Positions 7,226 to 15,628 of a stretch of DNA of 32,603 bases are shown here, piece after piece (position 1 is the first letter of the stretch; each line of letters begins with the position of its first letter). A model generated the notes under the pieces. It was not told the DNA's origin. It saw only the letters and a program-made list of their open reading frames with translations, and did no database searches. This stretch comes from Methanolobus sp. GTDB taxonomy: Archaea; Halobacteriota; Methanosarcinia; Methanosarcinales; Methanosarcinaceae. Both the position numbers and the translations under genes were made by a program. The stretch is from the NCBI GenBank assembly GCA_030154025.1, contig JASKKT010000025.1:1-32603 (forward strand), given 5' to 3'.

Positions 7226-10200
7226 GTGAGCTCGGATATAGGTTTTGTACACGATATGCTTCAGGGAAGCTATTTTTCGCTATTGTACGATACCACGGAG
7301 GAACTCACGAGCATAGTAGCGGTATTCCTCGAGGCGGGCCTGCAGAACAATGAACGCTGTGTGTGGGCAGTCTCGGGCCAGATCGATGCTGAACGGGCTC
7401 GGGAATCCCTCCGGCAGAGGGGTGTGGATGTCGGAAGATATCTTAAGAGCGGACAGCTGATAATAACTCCCTGTACGGAATGTTACTTCTCAGGGAGGGG
7501 TCCCTTCCTGGGAGGTATCCCCGATATGTGGGATTCATTCTATAGTGAGTCGATCAATGCAGGCTATGAAGGCTTGAGGATAGTGGACAAGTTCACAATA
7601 GCCGGGGAGGAGGCATGGAATGCCTTTACAGCTTATCTTAAAGAAGGCATGGATGCAATACGCCGTAAACGTATCGTGGCCATGTTCGCCTTTCTCAAGG
7701 ATGCAAGGACGGGACAGGAGATACTGGACATAATCGGCATGCATGACAGCACGGTGATCAGGAGAGGTGACAAATGGACACTGCTCCAGAGTTCCTCCTA
7801 CTGCAGCCCCTTCCTTAAAGAGAATCGTTTCCCGGATGATGTGCTTGAAAATATCTGGACCGGCGTATGGGCTGTTGACAGGAACGATAATATAGTATAT
7901 TTCAACAAAGGCATGGAATCAATATCCGGCCTTTTAAGGGCCGATGTGCTGGGGAAGAAGCTGGTGGAGTTCATACCGAGGCAGCTGAACGATGAAGAAC
8001 TCGGTTTTGTTGACCTTTTCCAGATAGCAAAAGAAAACCTGCAGTCGAAAAGCTATGACGTTTTTCCCTTCATCAAACCTGACGGTCAGTTCATTTACCA
8101 TAGTGGTGTCCTGCTCCCTCTGGTCGATGAGGACGGTAGGTATAAGGGAATGATGGGCACTATTGGTAAGGTCTTTGAGCAGAACATCACTCACAGCATA
8201 CTCCGGGACAGGCTTCGGTCCCTGGAAAAGTTGGAAGACATCTACAGGAAGAGCCCGGTGGTCGCCTTTCTCTGGAGGGCGGACGAGGGCTGGCCTGTGG
8301 AATTTGTCTCCGAGAACATAAGCCAGTTCGGATACACGCCGGAGTTCCTGACTTCCGGGCACCTGAGATACGAGGATATTGTGCACCCGGACGACCGTGA
8401 TATGGTACGAAAGGATGTCTCACAGCTTGAGCTTGAAGGAAGGACATATTTCTCAAAGGAATATCGTCTGCTGACAAGGTCAGGAGAGGCACGCTGGGTG
8501 ACCGAGAGGTCATACCTGATAAGGGATGAGAAAGGTGCTCCCTCCTATTTCCAGGGGATAATAATAGACATCAATGACCGGAAAAAAGCTGAAGAGGCTG
8601 CCCTGGAGGCTGAGAAGAAATATCACCTGATATTTGAGAACTCGCCTCTGGGAATATTCCATTTTGACGAGAACGGTATCATTACCCATTGCAATGAGAA
8701 GTACCTGGAGATCATAGGGCTTCAGAAAAAGGAGGATATTATCGGCTTTAACATGGTAACGACCGTGAAGGACGAGAAAATGAAAAAAGCAGTTGATTCC
8801 GTACTTTCAAGGAAAACCGGGCACTTTGAAGGTGAGTATCATACGGCAGTCAGCGGCATAACTATAGCCATAAAAAGTCACTTCAGCCCTAACATCTCAG
8901 ACGATGGCAAGTTCCTGGGTGGCATCGGCATATTTGAGGATATTTCGGGACGTAAGAAGGCCGAAGAGGCATTCCGCCTGGATGAGTCCAGGCTTGAAAC
9001 GCTACTGAAGCTGAATCAGATAACGAACAAGTCCCTTAAGGAAATAGCAGATTTCGTACAGGAGGAGGCTGTAAGGCTCACTCAGAGCAAAATGGGATAC
9101 CTCGCCTTCCTCAACGAGGAAGGAAGTGTGCTCACGATTTACTCATGGTCGAGGAATGTAATGATAGACTGCAATGTGGATGAAAAGAAGTTTGATTACC
9201 TGCTCGAATCCACCGGCCTCTGGGGCGAGTCTGTCCGTCAGAAGCGTCCTCTCATAATAAACGACTATACGGTGCCCAACCCCCTAAAAAAGGGTTATCC
9301 TCCCGGCCACATCAAGATGAAACGCTATATGAGCGTTCCCATTCTTGACGGTGATAAGGTCGTTGGGGTTGCGGGTGTTGGCAATAAGAGCAGCGATTAC
9401 GACCAGGCTGATGTCAGGCAGCTGACCCTGCTCATGGAAGGAATGTGGCAGATAATCGAGCAGAAGAAAGTTGACGATACCCTGCGCAGGTATGCAGGTG
9501 AGCTTGCCCAGGTCAACAGGGAGCTGTACAAGGCAAACCTTGAGCTGTCTGCAGCCAATCAAGAACTGAAATCGCTGGACAGGATGAAGGATGAATTCCT
9601 GTCCAATGTGAGCCATGAGTTCAAAACACCTCTTACTTCCATTCAGGGTTACAGCCAGCTCATATCCGACGGGACCCTCGGTGCGGTCAACGAGCAGCAG
9701 AAAAAGGCAGTGGATACCGTAATACGTAATTCCGAGAGGCTCAGGAAACTGGTGGATTCCCTTCTATATATCAGCAGGGCGCAGGCGGGAAGTCTCACAT
9801 ATTCCTTTTCCGACGTATCGATAGTCTCGGTTATCGGCAACTCCATACAGGACCTTGCCCTGCAGGCTGAAAAGAAAGATATCACCATTAAAAAGGATGT
9901 AGGTGAGGACCTGCCTGTCATCTGGGCAGACAGGGACAAGCTTGTCGATGTAATGGTGAACCTTCTTGATAACGCGATCAAGTTCACTCCACAGGGAGGA
10001 ATTGTGGAAGTAAGTGCTTTAGTTGAAGAGGACCAACTTCACATCCGTGTAAGTGATTCTGGTATCGGTATTCCGGAAGACAAGTTGCCCAATCTCTTCG
10101 GGCGTTTCTACCAGGTGGATTCCTCCATCCGGAGAAGGTATGGCGGGACAGGTCTTGGCCTGTATATCTGTAAGATGATAGTGGAGGATCATAAGGGAAA

Positions 10201-10270
10201 GATATGGGCTGAGAGCGAAGAAGGAAAGGGAAGTACTTTCCATGTGCTCCTGCCTTTGAAAAAAGACTGA
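7226..10270 (+). CDS. Soluble MEDS-PAS-PAS-PAS-GAF sensor histidine kinase
   Basis: This 1014-residue protein has no membrane segment. The order is: MEDS (methanogen/methylotroph DcmR sensory) domain, about 10-190; three PAS domains near 205-315, 335-452 and 465-575, the second and third ending in DINDRKKAEEA and DISGRKKAEEA; GAF, about 590-745; a coiled coil, about 750-790; HisKA with the phospho-acceptor H797 in SNVSHEFKTP; and HATPase with N box NLLDNAIKF (912-920), G1 DSGIGIP (944-950) and G2 GGTGLGL (973-979). All catalytic boxes are intact. The start is GTG without an obvious SD; ATG at residue 11 is the alternative. No response regulator gene lies nearby, so its partner is elsewhere. 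The signal is unknown; MEDS domains are linked to C1/methylotrophic regulators, which fits a methanogen. Confidence 0.93.
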   Translation: MSSDIGFVHDMLQGSYFSLLYDTTEELTSIVAVFLEAGLQNNERCVWAVSGQIDAERARESLRQRGVDVGRYLKSGQLIITPCTECYFSGRGPFLGGIPDMWDSFYSESINAGYEGLRIVDKFTIAGEEAWNAFTAYLKEGMDAIRRKRIVAMFAFLKDARTGQEILDIIGMHDSTVIRRGDKWTLLQSSSYCSPFLKENRFPDDVLENIWTGVWAVDRNDNIVYFNKGMESISGLLRADVLGKKLVEFIPRQLNDEELGFVDLFQIAKENLQSKSYDVFPFIKPDGQFIYHSGVLLPLVDEDGRYKGMMGTIGKVFEQNITHSILRDRLRSLEKLEDIYRKSPVVAFLWRADEGWPVEFVSENISQFGYTPEFLTSGHLRYEDIVHPDDRDMVRKDVSQLELEGRTYFSKEYRLLTRSGEARWVTERSYLIRDEKGAPSYFQGIIIDINDRKKAEEAALEAEKKYHLIFENSPLGIFHFDENGIITHCNEKYLEIIGLQKKEDIIGFNMVTTVKDEKMKKAVDSVLSRKTGHFEGEYHTAVSGITIAIKSHFSPNISDDGKFLGGIGIFEDISGRKKAEEAFRLDESRLETLLKLNQITNKSLKEIADFVQEEAVRLTQSKMGYLAFLNEEGSVLTIYSWSRNVMIDCNVDEKKFDYLLESTGLWGESVRQKRPLIINDYTVPNPLKKGYPPGHIKMKRYMSVPILDGDKVVGVAGVGNKSSDYDQADVRQLTLLMEGMWQIIEQKKVDDTLRRYAGELAQVNRELYKANLELSAANQELKSLDRMKDEFLSNVSHEFKTPLTSIQGYSQLISDGTLGAVNEQQKKAVDTVIRNSERLRKLVDSLLYISRAQAGSLTYSFSDVSIVSVIGNSIQDLALQAEKKDITIKKDVGEDLPVIWADRDKLVDVMVNLLDNAIKFTPQGGIVEVSALVEEDQLHIRVSDSGIGIPEDKLPNLFGRFYQVDSSIRRRYGGTGLGLYICKMIVEDHKGKIWAESEEGKGSTFHVLLPLKKD

Positions 10271-10346
10271 GCACCATGGTCCCGCTAACCAAAATCCATA
10301 TACATCTTCCTGCAATTCTGATTCTATACAAGGAGAAGTGACAGAA

Positions 10347-11384
10347 ATGAAAGTGATAATCATCGGTGGCTTCCTGGGAAGCGGGAAGACAACAGCCTTG
10401 CGGAATCTTGGCAAGCACCTCGTGGAGAAAGGTCACAAGATAGCGATAATAGTCAACGAGATAGGTGAAGTTGGTGTTGACGGCGAGACAATATCAGGCG
10501 GCGGGCTGGTGACAAAGGAACTCACCAGCGGCTGCATCTGCTGCTCCCTGCGCATAAGTATGGAATACACACTACAGACCCTTGTGGAGGAGTACAATCC
10601 AGATACTGTTATAATAGAGCCCACTGGCATAGCTTTTCCCATGCAGATCAAGGAGCATATTGAACTGATGGATGTGGAGGATGTTTCCTTTGCTCCGGTG
10701 GTGTCACTGGTGGACGCCAGCAGGATCAATATGGAGATAAGCCAGGTCCCGACATTCATAGCCAACCAGATAAAAGAGTCTGAGATCGTCTGTATCAACA
10801 AGATCGACCTGGTGGACATGGAAACCGTGGCATCGGTCACCAGGACCGTAATGCAGCTTAACCCGGATGCTCTGGTCATCGAGATGTCCGCAAGGAGAAT
10901 GGACGATAAGTTCCACATGTTCATGGACCTGCTTACGGGTGAGAGCCAGGCGGAACACACAGGTGCCGACCTGAATTCCATAGGGATGTCAGGCGTGGGG
11001 AGCTATTCCGGAGAATATGTCCTGCATGCTGATAACCTGCATGCAGACAAGGTCACCACAATGCTGGTACATCTGCTGTCCTCGGTAAAGTCAGAGCTTC
11101 AAAAGATCAACCCGGAGTTTATCGGCCATGTGAAGATGACCCTGAAGTTCAGGGAAGGTCTCATCAAGGCAAATCTAACATCGTCATATGGCGAGCCCTT
11201 CGTGGAAATACTGGATGAGGCCGGGGATGGCGAGCAGCATCTCAGGTTCCTCTCAGCGGTGACACTTGTGCCCAAGGACAAACTTATCATGATCGTTGAG
11301 AGTTCCATCCGGGATACCCTTGAGAAGGAAGGTATCAGCTTCGAGAAGAGACCGCAGCAGGGTCAAAAACCCATAAGCCTGTAA
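10347..11384 (+). CDS. CobW/P47K-type G3E GTPase (metal chaperone family)
   Basis: This 345-residue GTPase has Walker A GGFLGSGKTT (7-16), the metal-binding CxCC motif SGCICC (C63, C65, C66) before LR, the Walker B-like VIIEPTG (about 88-94) and the guanine-specificity motif NKID (151-154). The family inserts or delivers metals (Zn, Co, Ni) or helps cobalamin enzymes; no His-rich metal stretch is present. I chose ATG 10347 because the SD-like GGAGAAGTGA (10332-10341) ends 5 nt before it; a GTG at 10338 lies inside that site. It follows the histidine kinase by 76 nt and precedes a cysteine-rich DUF2148 gene, suggesting a metalloprotein-related pair. The exact metal or client is unknown. Confidence 0.88.
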   Translation: MKVIIIGGFLGSGKTTALRNLGKHLVEKGHKIAIIVNEIGEVGVDGETISGGGLVTKELTSGCICCSLRISMEYTLQTLVEEYNPDTVIIEPTGIAFPMQIKEHIELMDVEDVSFAPVVSLVDASRINMEISQVPTFIANQIKESEIVCINKIDLVDMETVASVTRTVMQLNPDALVIEMSARRMDDKFHMFMDLLTGESQAEHTGADLNSIGMSGVGSYSGEYVLHADNLHADKVTTMLVHLLSSVKSELQKINPEFIGHVKMTLKFREGLIKANLTSSYGEPFVEILDEAGDGEQHLRFLSAVTLVPKDKLIMIVESSIRDTLEKEGISFEKRPQQGQKPISL

Positions 11385-11417
11385 CCGGCAGGTTTTCTCG
11401 GACATGGTAAAAAACGC

Positions 11418-11426
11418 ATAAATAGG
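11418..11426 (+). promoter_or_regulatory. TATA box, leaderless start likely for the DUF2148 gene
   Basis: CATAAATAG (11418-11426) is centred about 25 nt before the ATG at 11447. The bases between (TTATAACCTTCC and a T-run) contain no SD, so transcription probably starts at or beside the ATG. Confidence 0.45.
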
Positions 11427-11446
11427 ATTATAACCTTCCTTTTTTC

Positions 11447-11995
11447 ATGAAAGTCAATCCCGAACCTGAAATCCTGGATTCGCTTGCAAAGACCATCCTT
11501 GTAGCCGCAAGGACTGCACCAAAGGGAAAAGGTATCGATGATATCGTGACCGCACTCCTTGATGACAACGACAGGGAAGACCTTGCAAGCAAGATGGAAG
11601 AGCTGAGCGACATAAAAGGGATAAAGTTCCTGCTGCGTGACGCTAAGAATATAAGGGATTCTGATTCAGTTATTCTCATCGGGCTGAAGTCCTCAGGTGC
11701 AGCCGGGCTTGATTGCGGAGCATGCGGCTTCGAGACATGTAAAGGCATGCTTGAGGCCAAAAAGGTCAAGAAGGAATTTACCGGTCCCCACTGCATGATC
11801 AAGTACCTGGACCTTGGGATTGCAGTGGGCTGCGCGGCATCTAAGGCAAAGGACCTGTGCATCGATAACAGGATCATGTACAGCGCGGGTGCTGCGGCCT
11901 GCTACTTTGAGATGATGGATGCGGACGTGGCTATGGCGCTGCCTCTGAGTATTAAGGGGAAGAATATATTCTTTGACAGGGTGTCTATGAAATAG
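11447..11995 (+). CDS. DUF2148 ferredoxin-domain protein (COG4739 type)
   Basis: This 182-residue protein belongs to an uncharacterised archaeal/bacterial family described as containing a ferredoxin-like domain. It has seven cysteines, including the cluster C90-x2-C93-x4-C98 (GLDCGACGFETCKG) and further C116, C129, C138 and C152, so an iron-sulfur cluster is probable. The function is not known. It follows the CobW-type GTPase by 62 nt but has its own TATA box and no SD, so it may be expressed separately as a leaderless message. Its last codons (RVSMK, stop) lie within the first copy of a 27-bp tandem duplication. Confidence 0.85.
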   Translation: MKVNPEPEILDSLAKTILVAARTAPKGKGIDDIVTALLDDNDREDLASKMEELSDIKGIKFLLRDAKNIRDSDSVILIGLKSSGAAGLDCGACGFETCKGMLEAKKVKKEFTGPHCMIKYLDLGIAVGCAASKAKDLCIDNRIMYSAGAAACYFEMMDADVAMALPLSIKGKNIFFDRVSMK

Positions 11996-12030
11996 GCATC
12001 CGTCAGGGTGTCTATGAAATAGGCATCCGA
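11977..12030 (+). repeat. 27-bp tandem duplication across a stop codon
   Basis: Two head-to-tail copies, 11977-12003 and 12004-12030, match at 26 of 27 bases, differing only at the last base (T versus A). Each starts CAGGGTGTCTATGAAATAGG. Copy 1 contains the end of the DUF2148 gene including TAG; copy 2 is untranslated, but because 27 is a multiple of 3 it would repeat the same residues if the first stop were lost. It looks like a recent replication-slippage event. Confidence 0.9.
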
Positions 12031-12034
12031 CGGA

Positions 12035-12049
12035 CCGCCTACTAGGCGG
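12035..12049 (+). terminator. Possible terminator hairpin after the DUF2148 gene
   Basis: CCGCCT (12035-12040) pairs with AGGCGG (12044-12049) around a 3-nt loop, 40 nt after the stop codon. The DNA beyond is T/G-rich (GATTGTTTGT) rather than a clean T-run. A second weak hairpin TTAAAC-GTTTAA lies at 12100-12116. The rest of 11996-12263 shows no gene. Confidence 0.4.
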
Positions 12050-12263
12050 GAGGTTGATTGTTTGTCTGCGAGGTAGGATCTGTGTCTACTAGATGAGAAT
12101 TAAACTTGCTGTTTAACCTGCCTCTTCTGATATCTTGTTCATCATCAATCAAAACCTCTGCTCTACAATCTGAAATAAGGTATTAATGATCCTGTTCTTT
12201 TGTGTCTTCCTGATGTTTTCACAGAGCTGAGAAAATCAAATGAGATCAAAACGGAGAAAATGG

Positions 12264-12725
12264 ATGAAAAGGACATTGCTCATACTAATGGTGCTGATGG
12301 TGACTTTTATTCCCGTGGCAAGTGCCGATATTGTCAATGACCTCGACAGCAAGGTCAGCGAATATAACCAGAACACTGAATACGTACCTTCCTACCTGAA
12401 GTCCCTTTTGGGCAACGAAGTGATCAAACTTGTGATCGTTACTGATGAAGGGAACGAGAGATATTTGAAAGCGGTTACCGAAAAGTCCCATATCACTACA
12501 TTTGAAGAGGTTGAAGCAGATACACAGTTTGATGCGACCGTGGTAGTGGGAGCAAATGAAGCTACAGTAAGAACAGTGTTAAATTCCAGGTACCCGCTGG
12601 AAGAGTTCACTGCCACAAAGAACAACGGTGAGATTCTGATCGAGACCATAGGTCTTGTCAGTACTGCTAAGTACACAGTCGCAAATGTGGCAATGAAAGT
12701 ATTACAGTTGTTTGCTTTCATTTGA
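12264..12725 (+). CDS. Small exported protein of unknown function
   Basis: I do not recognise a family for this 153-residue protein. It has a clear signal peptide (KR, then LLILMVLMVTFIPV and ASA cleavage near residue 21), followed by a mixed, acidic, cysteine-free domain with VIKLVIVTDEG and DATVVVGANEATVRTVLNSRYP segments that look like alternating strands and helices. ATG 12264 is preferred over the in-frame ATG at 12240 because GGAG (12253-12256) lies 7 nt before it and the signal peptide is then of normal length. The last residues (VAMKVLQLFAFI) are hydrophobic and could form a short anchor. It stands alone between intergenic gaps. Surface or pseudoperiplasmic location is inferred. Confidence 0.7.
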   Translation: MKRTLLILMVLMVTFIPVASADIVNDLDSKVSEYNQNTEYVPSYLKSLLGNEVIKLVIVTDEGNERYLKAVTEKSHITTFEEVEADTQFDATVVVGANEATVRTVLNSRYPLEEFTATKNNGEILIETIGLVSTAKYTVANVAMKVLQLFAFI

Positions 12726-12785
12726 GTTATGCAACAGGGACCGTGTGGATTGTCAGATGACCTTCCCTTTATTTTTTGACCGCCT

Positions 12786-12809
12786 CCATCATATATGCAA
12801 AGATGATGG
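12786..12809 (+). terminator. Weak hairpin downstream of the small exported protein gene
   Basis: CCATCAT (12786-12792) and ATGATGG (12803-12809) form a 7-bp stem with a 10-nt loop, 60 nt after the stop codon. The DNA just before it is T-rich. Nothing else is seen between 12726 and 12948. Confidence 0.3.
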
Positions 12810-12948
12810 TCGCTTACTTCTGAGAAAGGCCTGCCTGTCACAGGGAAAGAACTTCTCTATTGGTATGCACTTCATGGAGTCTCGCTTGCAGTACCCTGGC
12901 AAGCATAGGCTGGCAATGCTGAAATAGAATTAAGCAATAGATATCTCT

Positions 12949-13413
12949 ATGAAAGTCAGAGATGTGATGAATCCGGATGTCGTAGTATGCAGCCCTGAGG
13001 ATACCATCGGGGATGTTGCACGCCTGCTCAAGCAGAACAACATAAGTGGGCTCCCTGTCGTGGATGATGACAAGGTCGTTGGCATTGTGTCCGAGGGTGA
13101 CCTGCTCAAGCTGCTCGAGGTTCCTGATCGCAGCGGACTCTGGCTTCCCAGCCCCTTCGAGGTATTCGAGGTGCCTATCCGGGAGCTGATCAACTGGGAG
13201 GAGACAAAGCGCATGCTCGACGATGTGGGTTCAAAGCCCGTGGAGGAGATCATGAACAAGAGAGTCTACACGGTTTCCCCGGAAGACTCTATCGAAAAAG
13301 CTTCCACGATCATCACTAAACACAAGATAAACAGGCTTCCTGTCATCGAAGGCGGCCTGCTGGTCGGTATTGTCACCCGCGGTGACATTATCCGCGGACT
13401 TGGCAAGTTATAA
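12949..13413 (+). CDS. Two-CBS-domain protein
   Basis: This 154-residue protein consists of a CBS pair: residues 1-58 (VRDVMNPDVVVCSPEDTIGDVARLL with GLPVVDDDKVVGIVSEGDLL) and about 95-152 (VEEIMNKRVYTVSPEDSIEKAS with RLPVIEGGLLVGIVTRGDII). A linker of about 35 residues joins them. CBS pairs bind adenine nucleotides such as AMP, ATP or SAM and report energy state to a partner. No enzymatic domain is attached, so it would act on another protein. It ends 12 nt before argJ and may be co-transcribed with argJC, which suggests, without proving, a link to arginine synthesis. No strong SD is seen before the ATG. Confidence 0.9.
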   Translation: MKVRDVMNPDVVVCSPEDTIGDVARLLKQNNISGLPVVDDDKVVGIVSEGDLLKLLEVPDRSGLWLPSPFEVFEVPIRELINWEETKRMLDDVGSKPVEEIMNKRVYTVSPEDSIEKASTIITKHKINRLPVIEGGLLVGIVTRGDIIRGLGKL

Positions 13414-13425
13414 GAAGGGAATCAT

Positions 13426-14610
13426 ATGAAATTCATTGAAGGCGGTATTTGTGCGGTAAAGGGCGTACGTGCCGGCGGGATCAAACCCGGAAAGATGGGA
13501 ATTGCGGTCATACAGGCAGAAGGAAATGCTGCAGGAGTATTTACAAGGAACAAGGTCATTGCAGCTCCTCTCATGCTCACAAGGGAGCGCCTGGCAAAGA
13601 CCGGCAGTCTCTCAGGTGTTATTGTGAACAGTGGCAATGCCAATGCTTTCACCGGCGAGCAGGGAATGGCTGATGCGAGGACCATGGCTTCCCTGCTGGC
13701 AAGGAAACTGGGAGTTGACGAGGAGCTCATAGGTGTGTCATCAACAGGTGTTGTGGGACGCAAGCTCGATACCGACTGGATCAGCACCCACTTACAGGAA
13801 GCCATGGATTCCATGGGTGAGGACGCCGCAGCCAGCATGAGGGCGGCACGCGCTATCATGACCACTGACACGATCCCTAAGGAGATAGCCATTGAGATGG
13901 AGTCCGGCATCCGTATAGGAGGTATTGCCAAGGGCTCTGGAATGATCGAACCCAACATGGGTACAATGCTTGCCTTCATCTACACCGATGCACAGATCCC
14001 GTCAAAGGAGCTGCAGTCATGCCTCACCACTGCCGTGGACAAGAGCTTCAACATGGTTGTTGTGGATGGAGACACCAGCTGCAACGATATGGCGCTGCTG
14101 ACAGCTACCGGAAGCTCTGGCATAAGTCCTGGAATCGCAGACTTCCAGTCCGGCCTTGACCTTGTGCTGACAGAGCTTGCCAAGATGATCGCCGTCGATG
14201 GCGAAGGCGCCACCAGGCTGATTGAATCAAAGGTCACCGGTGCGGCTACGACAGAGGATGCCCGCCTTGTTGCTAAATCCATAGTCCGCTCCCCGCTGGT
14301 GAAATCCGCTATCTTCGGCAAGGACCCCAACTGGGGCCGCATTGTAGTTGCAGCCGGATATTCCGGTGCCAATATGGACCAGACGAAGATCTCCCTGTCG
14401 TTCTCAGCCGGCAGCGAGGTCGTCGAGCTTGTAAAGAGCGGCAAGGTCGTACGTAATGACGAGGCCACACTGGCCCAGCTGAAATCCATCATGTCACAGG
14501 ACGAGGTCTTCATCATCACCGACCTTGGGATGGGACATGAGAGCGCAACTGCCTGGGGCTGTGACCTTACCTACGACTATGTGAGGATCAACGCGGACTA
14601 TACTACCTGA
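13426..14610 (+). CDS. argJ: Bifunctional glutamate N-acetyltransferase / amino-acid acetyltransferase
   Basis: ArgJ recycles the acetyl group from N-acetylornithine to glutamate and, in bifunctional forms, also makes N-acetylglutamate from acetyl-CoA. At 394 residues it has the usual length. The self-cleavage site that splits the precursor into two subunits is visible in GSGMIEPNMGTMLAF, with T180 as the new N-terminal nucleophile. VNSGNANAFTG (about 67-77), DGDTSCNDM and GKDPNWGRI are further family blocks. It starts 12 nt after the CBS gene and is followed 17 nt later by argC, so the two arginine genes form an operon. Whether it is mono- or bifunctional is not decided here. Confidence 0.95.
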   Translation: MKFIEGGICAVKGVRAGGIKPGKMGIAVIQAEGNAAGVFTRNKVIAAPLMLTRERLAKTGSLSGVIVNSGNANAFTGEQGMADARTMASLLARKLGVDEELIGVSSTGVVGRKLDTDWISTHLQEAMDSMGEDAAASMRAARAIMTTDTIPKEIAIEMESGIRIGGIAKGSGMIEPNMGTMLAFIYTDAQIPSKELQSCLTTAVDKSFNMVVVDGDTSCNDMALLTATGSSGISPGIADFQSGLDLVLTELAKMIAVDGEGATRLIESKVTGAATTEDARLVAKSIVRSPLVKSAIFGKDPNWGRIVVAAGYSGANMDQTKISLSFSAGSEVVELVKSGKVVRNDEATLAQLKSIMSQDEVFIITDLGMGHESATAWGCDLTYDYVRINADYTT

Positions 14611-14627
14611 TCCAACTGAGGAAGACG

Positions 14628-15569
14628 ATGTACAAGATATATGTGGACGGCCAGCATGGCACTACAGGCCTGCTGGTGAACGAGCGTCTGGCAGATCATC
14701 CGGAAGTGGAGATTCTTGAAATTCCCTATGAAAAGCGCCACGACAAAGAACTGAGGAAGAAGCTGCTCAACGAGGCAGATCTGGTGTTCCTGTGCCTGCC
14801 GGACGAAGCGGTTGCAGAAGCGGTGAGCCTGATCACAAACCCGGACGCGAAGATCATCGATGCATCCACAGCCAACCGCGTGAACGAATCATGGGCTTAC
14901 GGACTGCCCGAGCTATCCGCCGCACACAGGAACAAGATTGCCGGAGCGAGCAGGGTTTCCAACCCCGGCTGCCATGCAACGGCATCCATCGTTGCCCTGT
15001 ATCCCCTGCTGGAGGAAGGCATCATCTCTAGGGAAACTGCTGTCCCGCTCTTCTCCATCACCGGATATACCGGCGGCGGGAAAAAGATGATCGAGACCTA
15101 TGAAACCACGAAAGAGCGGGCCTATAAGGCACCAAGGCAGTATGCGCTGGGGCTTAACCACAAGCATGTGCCTGAGATCATGGTCCACTCCGGCCTGAAA
15201 GTCAAACCCATTTTCATGCCGGTGGTTTCTAACTATCCGAGGGGGCTGGCGGTCACACTGCCCATGTCCGTGAAGGATCTGGAGAAACCTCTTACTAAGC
15301 AGGGCCTGCATGAGCTCTATCAGAAGTACTATGGCAACTCTATCTTCATCCGCATTCATGCAGCCGATGAGACAAAGGACCTGGTGGAGAATGCCTTTGA
15401 TGTGCAGGCAAGCAACGACACTAACTATCTGGACCTCTACATTTATGGCAACGAGGAGCAGATACAGGTACTGTCCCGCCTGGACAATCTCTGGAAAGGC
15501 GCCTCCGGGGCAGCTATACAGAACATGAACATCATGCTCGGCATGGATGAAACGACCGGCCTTTTGTGA
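14628..15569 (+). CDS. argC: N-acetyl-gamma-glutamyl-phosphate reductase, short (type 2-like) form
   Basis: ArgC reduces N-acetylglutamyl-5-phosphate to the semialdehyde with NADPH, the step of arginine synthesis after ArgB. This 313-residue version has the features of the short class known mostly from Proteobacteria: an N terminus IYVDGQHGTTGLLVNERL instead of the Rossmann GxSGYxG of the long form, DASTANRVNESWAYGLPEL, the catalytic cysteine C115 in SNPGCHATAS, and SITGYTGGGKKMI. The long type 1 form (about 340 residues) is what I would expect in a methanogen, so lateral acquisition is possible, although base composition does not stand out. It starts 17 nt after argJ with a GAGGAAG-type SD. 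Confidence 0.92.
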   Translation: MYKIYVDGQHGTTGLLVNERLADHPEVEILEIPYEKRHDKELRKKLLNEADLVFLCLPDEAVAEAVSLITNPDAKIIDASTANRVNESWAYGLPELSAAHRNKIAGASRVSNPGCHATASIVALYPLLEEGIISRETAVPLFSITGYTGGGKKMIETYETTKERAYKAPRQYALGLNHKHVPEIMVHSGLKVKPIFMPVVSNYPRGLAVTLPMSVKDLEKPLTKQGLHELYQKYYGNSIFIRIHAADETKDLVENAFDVQASNDTNYLDLYIYGNEEQIQVLSRLDNLWKGASGAAIQNMNIMLGMDETTGLL

Positions 15570-15574
15570 GGCCG
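15557..15574 (+). terminator. Hairpin overlapping the argC stop
   Basis: CGGCC (15557-15561) and GGCCG (15570-15574) form a 5-bp GC stem with an 8-nt loop containing the argC stop, followed by CTTGTTTTAAT. It may act together with the stronger terminator at 15629. Confidence 0.35.
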
Positions 15575-15628
15575 CTTGTTTTAATGCCAGAGGCTGCAAC
15601 CCTATCTAGGATTATAGAGGGCTCACTT

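Noticed and set aside
12712-12927. 71-codon frame after the small exported protein gene
   Set aside because: It starts with TTG inside the upstream gene, lacks an SD and encodes a featureless cysteine/histidine-containing peptide; a hairpin lies within it.
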